Notes under the pieces: model-generated | The model's input: only the letters and a program-made list of their open reading frames with translations | Told to the model about the DNA's origin: nothing | The model's database searches: none | Translations under genes and position numbers: made by a program | NCBI GenBank assembly: GCA_002345145.1 | Contig: DDVC01000158.1 | Coordinates: 1 to 38,627 of the forward strand | DNA: 38,627 bases | Source: Bacteroidetes bacterium UBA2322 | GTDB lineage: Bacteria > Bacteroidota > Bacteroidia > Chitinophagales > UBA2359 | Reading direction: 5' to 3' | Shown here: in pieces, positions 34,542 through 38,627 of the stretch | Layout: each line of letters begins with the position of its first letter | Position numbering within the stretch: position 1 is the stretch's first letter

Positions 34542-36758
34542 ATGAGTTCAATTGTTGCAGAAGACAAACTAAACAGTGCATTGCGAGAGTATTTTGGTTT
34601 CACAGCATTTAAAGGTAATCAAAAATCCATTATTGAAAGTACCCTATCCGGTACAGATACCTTAGTTATAATGCCTACCGGAGGCGGTAAGTCATTATGT
34701 TACCAACTTCCGGCTATATTAAGCGAAGGCACTGCCATTATTATATCGCCACTGATAGCGCTGATGAAAAATCAGGTAGATTTGATGCGCGGCTATAGTA
34801 GCAATGATAGCATTGCCCACTTTCTTAACTCGTCATTGAGCCGCACTGAAATTAAAAGGGTAAAAGAAGACCTTGTAAGCGGACGGACTAAAATGCTGTA
34901 CATAGCTCCCGAAACACTCACTAAACAAGAAAGCCTTGACTTTTTCAGACAACAAAAAGTGTCTTTTATTGCCGTAGATGAGGCACACTGTATATCGGAA
35001 TGGGGGCATGATTTCAGACCCGAGTATCGGCGTATTCGCAAAATGGTAGATGCCATAGACAGCAATGTGCCTATCATGGCTTTAACCGCCACCGCAACGC
35101 CCAAAGTTAGAGACGACATTATTAAAAACCTTCAGCTAAGGTCGCCCGAAATGTTTGGCTCCTCTTTTAACCGACCTAATTTGTACTACGAGGTACGCCC
35201 CAAAGGAAAGAAAGAGGAGGTGATAAAACAAATCACTAAATTTATAAAGGATAATTCGGGCAAATCGGGCATTATTTATTGTCTAAATCGGAAAACCACA
35301 GAAGAATTAGCGCAAATTTTAAATGCCAATGGCATAAAAGCAGCTCCCTATCATGCCGGATTAGAGGCGCATGTGCGCACTACCTGCCAAGACCAGTTTT
35401 TGATGGAGGATATTCATGTAATAGTAGCTACTATTGCTTTTGGTATGGGCATAGATAAACCCGATGTGCGTTTTGTGATTCACTACAATATGCCCAAAAG
35501 TCTGGAAAACTACTACCAAGAAACCGGCAGAGCCGGCAGAGACGGGCTGGAAGGTAAGTGCATTGGCTTTTTCTCTTATGAAGACATGACTAAGTTGGAA
35601 AAATTTATGCGCGATAAAACAGTAGCCGAGCGCGAAGTGGGCGGTCAGCATTTGGCAGAGGTGGTTAATTACAGCGAGTCTGCTACTTGTCGCCGCAGGT
35701 TTTTGTTACATTACTTTGGCGAGGAGTATGATGAAGGGCATTGCCGCAAAGGATGCGACAATTGCTGCCAGCCCAAAGATAGGATAGAGGTTAGCCCCAA
35801 TATAGTACAGGCGCTACAGGCAGTACAAGAGCTGCAAGAAAATTTTGACAGCAAATATCTGTTGAAATTTTTAATGGGAAAAAAAACACAAGAAATACTT
35901 GATTTTAAACATGACCAACTCAAACTGTTCGGGGTAGGTGCGGAGCAAGATAAAATGTACTGGAAATCGGTTATTACCCATGCCTTGTTGCGCAATCTGC
36001 TGGTTAAAGATATTGAAAAATACGGCATACTCAAGCTGAGTTATGAAGGTAAAGATTTTATCAAAAATCCATACTCTGTTAAAATTGCCATCAACCAATC
36101 TTATGAAGCCGATGCCGTAGCTGCCGAAGAAGCCGATGCCCAAATGCAACGCGGCGCAGTACTTGACCCCGTAATGCTGGGTATCCTCAAAAACCTGCGT
36201 CGTGAAGTAGCCCAAAAGAAAAAAGTGCCTACCTATGTGGTGTTTCAAGACCGCTCTCTGGAAGAAATGGCTACCTATTACCCCATTAATGCCGAAGAAA
36301 TGGAGCGCATAAATGGCGTAAGTAAGGGAAAATTTCTTAAATATGGACAGCCTTTTGTAAATGTCATTAAAGAATATGTAGAAGAAAACGAAATTGCCCG
36401 TGCCGAAGATTTTGTTATGAAATCGGTGGCTTCTAAATCAAAAGACAAAATCTACATCATTCAAAGTATTGATAAAAAAATAGCCCTCGAACCCATTGCC
36501 GGTTTCCTCGGGCTCTCTTTGTTTGAGTTAATTTTGGAAATGGAGAAAATAGTTGACTCCGGTACTAAGCTCAGTGTGGGTTATCTTTTAAACGATAGCT
36601 TAGACCCCGAAGACCTTGAAGAGTTACACCAGTATTTTATGACTACTGCCGCCGACAATATTGATGATGTGCTCAGAGAGTTAAGCGCCGATACTTCTTA
36701 CACTGAGGAGGAAGTGCGACTCATGCGCATCAAATTTTTATCAGAAATGGCGCACTAA
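34542..36758 (+). CDS. recQ: ATP-dependent DNA helicase RecQ
   Basis: A 738-residue 3'-5' helicase used in recombination and fork repair. Walker A is PTGGGKS (45-51) and the DEAH box is at 146-149. Motif VI lies in QETGRAGRDG. The RQC region has the zinc-binding cysteines (CRRRFLLHYFGE, then CRKGCDNCC), followed by a winged helix (LKLFGVGAEQDKMYWKSVI). An HRDC domain (about 555-620, YVVFQDRSLEEMA) and a further C-terminal helix-turn-helix region follow, about 625-735. This longer form (over 700 residues against about 610 in E. coli) is common in Bacteroidota. It has an ATG start and a long upstream leader. Confidence 0.95.
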   Translation: MSSIVAEDKLNSALREYFGFTAFKGNQKSIIESTLSGTDTLVIMPTGGGKSLCYQLPAILSEGTAIIISPLIALMKNQVDLMRGYSSNDSIAHFLNSSLSRTEIKRVKEDLVSGRTKMLYIAPETLTKQESLDFFRQQKVSFIAVDEAHCISEWGHDFRPEYRRIRKMVDAIDSNVPIMALTATATPKVRDDIIKNLQLRSPEMFGSSFNRPNLYYEVRPKGKKEEVIKQITKFIKDNSGKSGIIYCLNRKTTEELAQILNANGIKAAPYHAGLEAHVRTTCQDQFLMEDIHVIVATIAFGMGIDKPDVRFVIHYNMPKSLENYYQETGRAGRDGLEGKCIGFFSYEDMTKLEKFMRDKTVAEREVGGQHLAEVVNYSESATCRRRFLLHYFGEEYDEGHCRKGCDNCCQPKDRIEVSPNIVQALQAVQELQENFDSKYLLKFLMGKKTQEILDFKHDQLKLFGVGAEQDKMYWKSVITHALLRNLLVKDIEKYGILKLSYEGKDFIKNPYSVKIAINQSYEADAVAAEEADAQMQRGAVLDPVMLGILKNLRREVAQKKKVPTYVVFQDRSLEEMATYYPINAEEMERINGVSKGKFLKYGQPFVNVIKEYVEENEIARAEDFVMKSVASKSKDKIYIIQSIDKKIALEPIAGFLGLSLFELILEMEKIVDSGTKLSVGYLLNDSLDPEDLEELHQYFMTTAADNIDDVLRELSADTSYTEEEVRLMRIKFLSEMAH

Positions 36759-36854
36759 CCCGATAAATAATTTAAATTAGTACTCATAATTTATTTGCCT
36801 TGCAAATGGAGTGCTTAACCCAAGTAAAAAATTACCAACAACCCTTTATGTAAC

Positions 36855-37175
36855 ATGAAAAAAATGGAACTTGTTGCTACTTTAGCCCAAAAAACCGAAA
36901 TGGAGAAAGTAGAGGTACTATTAGTACTGGAGGCATTTTTTAAAGAAGTGAAAGAGCAACTATCGGCAGGAGAAACAGTAATTATTCGTGGTTTTGGCAA
37001 TTTTACCGTCAAAAACCGAGCGCCCAAAGTTGCCCGACATATAAATAGGAATGAGCCTATGGTATTGCCCGAAACCAAAGTGCCGGTTTTTAAACCGGCA
37101 CTTGCCTTGACCGAATCGGTAAAAAAAGGCAGCAAAACCCACCTAAAAAAGAAGCCAACATTGCCTACCACCTAA
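36855..37175 (+). CDS. HU/IHF-family DNA-binding protein
   Basis: A 106-residue nucleoid protein. The N-terminal helices (about 1-42) are followed by the DNA-binding arms with the signature IIRGFGNFTVKNRAPKVAR (about 44-62), INRNEPMVLPETKVPVF and the last helix LALTESVKK. The C-terminus carries a short basic tail (KKGSKTHLKKKPTLP) longer than that of E. coli HU. Whether it is HU, IHF-alpha/beta or a specialised paralogue cannot be decided. It lies 96 nt after recQ on the same strand. Confidence 0.92.
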   Translation: MKKMELVATLAQKTEMEKVEVLLVLEAFFKEVKEQLSAGETVIIRGFGNFTVKNRAPKVARHINRNEPMVLPETKVPVFKPALALTESVKKGSKTHLKKKPTLPTT

Positions 37176-37270
37176 TGCTACAGGTAGGTAGTATTATGAA
37201 TACACTGAGCTGAAACTTTAACCAATCGGTTTTGTTTTTATACCGCGTCTTATTTTACGGCTGTCTTACT

Positions 37271-37278
37271 TATTTTTG
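37271..37278 (+). promoter_or_regulatory. Candidate -7 box for the TPR protein gene
   Basis: TATTTTTG is a perfect TAnnTTTG match 40 nt upstream of the ATG at 37319. No TTTG is found at the -33 position. Confidence 0.4.
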
Positions 37279-37318
37279 TTGCCGTTTACCCCTTTAAAAC
37301 AACTGAAGCCTCATTTCT

Positions 37319-38215
37319 ATGAACCTTACTAAATTGCAGGTACTCCTTATAAGCGCCTGCTTATTACTGCTTTTTATCCTCTATTTTGTCGGAGAACGCA
37401 AAAGTACAACTCCTAAAAACACAACGGAAGAACAAACTGCCCCACTTACCATGAGTGCCAATACCGGCAACGCCGGTGCAGCATCTGCTCTTAAAACCCA
37501 ATTAGATATGCCGGCGCTGGCAACCAAACTTAAAGACAAAATTACCCAAAATGCCGCCGACAGTATTACCTACTGGGAAAACCAAATGCAAACCCAAGCA
37601 GGGAATAACCTAACTAAAACCAATGCCCTACAGCAAATAGCTCAACTTTGGGAAAAAGAAGGCTATTTTGAAATGAGCGCCTATTTTCGCAGGCAACTTG
37701 CCCGAACAGACTCTACACAAAACAACTGGTTGGCTGCCGCTAATGCACTGGCTGATGCTTTTCAGTTAGCTGCCGATTCTACTATGCGCATGTTCCTTAT
37801 TGAAAATGCCATTGATGCTTACCAAAAAACGCTCCAGTTCGACACCACACAATTAGACGTTAAGGTAAACATTGCCAATTGCTACTTTGATGCCTACGCT
37901 AATAACCCTCAAATGGTTATGAATGGGGTGATGATGCTTAGAGGTGTTACTGCTATAGATTCTACCTTTGCACCGGCACAACTTTCGCTTGGCAGAATGG
38001 CTATCGTTTCGGGGCAGTATGATAAGGCCGTTGTCCGGTTACAAACTGTTATCCGCAAAGACCCCACCAATGCAGAGGCTTTTTATTACCTTGGAGAAGC
38101 CTATGCAGCATTAGGACAAAAAGAAAAAGCAAAGGAAGCCTTTGAAAATTGTAAAAAACTGGTAAAAAACCCTAACTTTGCCGCCGAATTGGACTTATAC
38201 ATCCAGCGATTGTAA
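37319..38215 (+). CDS. Membrane-anchored tetratricopeptide repeat protein
   Basis: A 298-residue protein with an uncleaved N-terminal membrane anchor (about 5-25, VLLISACLLLLFILYFVG), a low-complexity linker and a helical region from about 55. At least two TPR-like units are visible near the C-terminus (about 215-285: APAQLSLGRMAIVSGQYDKA and AEAFYYLGEAYAALGQKEKA). An upstream pair around 105-180 is more degenerate. TPR proteins hold complexes together; the partner is unknown. The gene is followed 22 nt later by the small basic protein gene. Confidence 0.85.
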   Translation: MNLTKLQVLLISACLLLLFILYFVGERKSTTPKNTTEEQTAPLTMSANTGNAGAASALKTQLDMPALATKLKDKITQNAADSITYWENQMQTQAGNNLTKTNALQQIAQLWEKEGYFEMSAYFRRQLARTDSTQNNWLAAANALADAFQLAADSTMRMFLIENAIDAYQKTLQFDTTQLDVKVNIANCYFDAYANNPQMVMNGVMMLRGVTAIDSTFAPAQLSLGRMAIVSGQYDKAVVRLQTVIRKDPTNAEAFYYLGEAYAALGQKEKAKEAFENCKKLVKNPNFAAELDLYIQRL

Positions 38216-38237
38216 ACATCTTTAAAAATAACGTACT

Positions 38238-38330
38238 ATGCCTTGCGGAAAAAAAAGAAAAAGACATAAAATAGCTACCCACAAACGCAAAAAACGCCTC
38301 CGAAAAAACAGGCACAAAAAGAAGAAATAA
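38238..38330 (+). CDS. 30-residue extremely basic protein, COX24/AURKAIP1-like (putative small ribosomal protein)
   Basis: A short frame from ATG 38238 to TAA 38328-38330 encodes 30 residues, of which more than 60% are Lys, Arg or His (MPCGKKRKRHKIATHKRKKR at the start). This pattern recurs in Bacteroidota and matches the short basic C-terminal motif of COX24/AURKAIP1 (DUF1713, mitoribosomal mS38). A role on the small ribosomal subunit is therefore plausible. The assignment is from pattern memory. A weak hairpin plus T-run follows at 38343-38370. Confidence 0.75.
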   Translation: MPCGKKRKRHKIATHKRKKRLRKNRHKKKK

Positions 38331-38342
38331 GCCGTTTACCAT

Positions 38343-38370
38343 AACTGCTTACATGCAGTTGCCTGTTTTT
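38343..38370 (+). terminator. Weak terminator-like hairpin after the small basic gene
   Basis: AACTGC (38343-38348) pairs with GCAGTT (38355-38360) over a 6-nt loop, and TTTTT follows at 38366-38370. The stem is short, but the position just after the stop fits a terminator. Confidence 0.4.
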
Positions 38371-38390
38371 ATATGTTTTGCCACCTGCCA

Positions 38391-38428
38391 TTTTTGCCTG
38401 TTGCAACGGTTAGTTCAACAGGCAAAAA
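38391..38428. repeat. Perfect 13-bp inverted repeat of unknown role
   Basis: TTTTTGCCTGTTG (38391-38403) and CAACAGGCAAAAA (38416-38428) are separated by 12 nt. The right arm ends in A residues on both strands, so it is not a usual terminator. From here to the window end (38627) I see no gene. Confidence 0.6.
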
Positions 38429-38627
38429 TTGTCATTTATAATATCCCTGCTATTTGCCACCTTGAAACGGTTTAACCCACTTTCCGCACCCCCATTGGCG
38501 TTTTGAATAATTAACCCAATATCGGGCTACCGGCAGTTGATACCTGCATAGCGTTGTGTTAAGTACCAAAAAGGAAGCCTATCAATAGTACCCGATGTTG
38601 AACGCCCTATCACATCGGAATGGGTGC

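Noticed and set aside
36815..37171. 118-codon minus-strand frame over the HU/IHF gene
   Set aside because: The plus-strand frame carries the full HU/IHF signature.
38391..38428. Terminator at the right end of the window
   Set aside because: The perfect stem ends in A residues on both strands, so it lacks the T-run of a rho-independent terminator. Kept only as an inverted repeat.

Overview
The window is chromosomal DNA from a member of the Bacteroidota, probably a Chitinophagales- or Saprospirales-like lineage. Evidence for this is: two proteins with type IX secretion (T9SS) C-terminal sorting domains, promoter boxes of the TTTG-N19/20-TAnnTTTG type (perfect in front of a tRNA-Pro gene), start codons without Shine-Dalgarno sequences, and many house-keeping proteins of Bacteroidota type. 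Species cannot be named from the sequence alone.

Layout. Positions 1-1925 (minus strand) hold a tRNA-Pro(GGG), a class III aminotransferase and a 67-residue membrane protein, separated by strong hairpin terminators. Positions 2191-3759 are a decayed Mu-like prophage fragment: a possible gene start, the C-terminal half of a MuF-type head protein with a nuclease-like tail, and a gpG-like virion morphogenesis gene that carries a nested palindromic repeat but is still open.

Positions 4046-25139 (plus strand) are the centre of interest: a gene cluster for beta-1,3(1,6)-glucan (laminarin-like) use. In order it encodes a glycosidase fused to a predicted outer-membrane beta-barrel, a multi-domain binding lipoprotein, a GH16 laminarinase lipoprotein, a large cytoplasmic GH149/GH94-like phosphorylase, a GH17 lipoprotein, a GH30 enzyme, an MFS/GPH sugar transporter, two GH17 proteins without signal peptides, a T9SS-exported protein with three tandem 171-residue binding modules, and (after a small MITE-like element) a membrane-bound propeller/Y_Y_Y/LuxR-HTH regulator. 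No SusC/SusD pair is present. The inferred scheme is surface capture and cutting (CBM proteins, GH16), trimming and debranching in the periplasm (GH17, GH30), inner-membrane uptake by the GPH transporter, and intracellular cutting and phosphorolysis (GH17 x2, GH149-like). The barrel-fused glycosidase could stand in for the missing outer-membrane importer.

Positions 25215-30767 (minus strand) encode guanine deaminase, MutS and a T9SS-exported protein. Positions 30919-38330 (plus strand) encode an RsmF-type rRNA methyltransferase, an orphan DppB-like permease, shikimate kinase, RecQ, an HU/IHF protein, a TPR protein and a 30-residue extremely basic protein that resembles the COX24/AURKAIP1 family. 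The remaining intergenic stretches hold hairpins and promoter-like boxes but no further genes that I can support.
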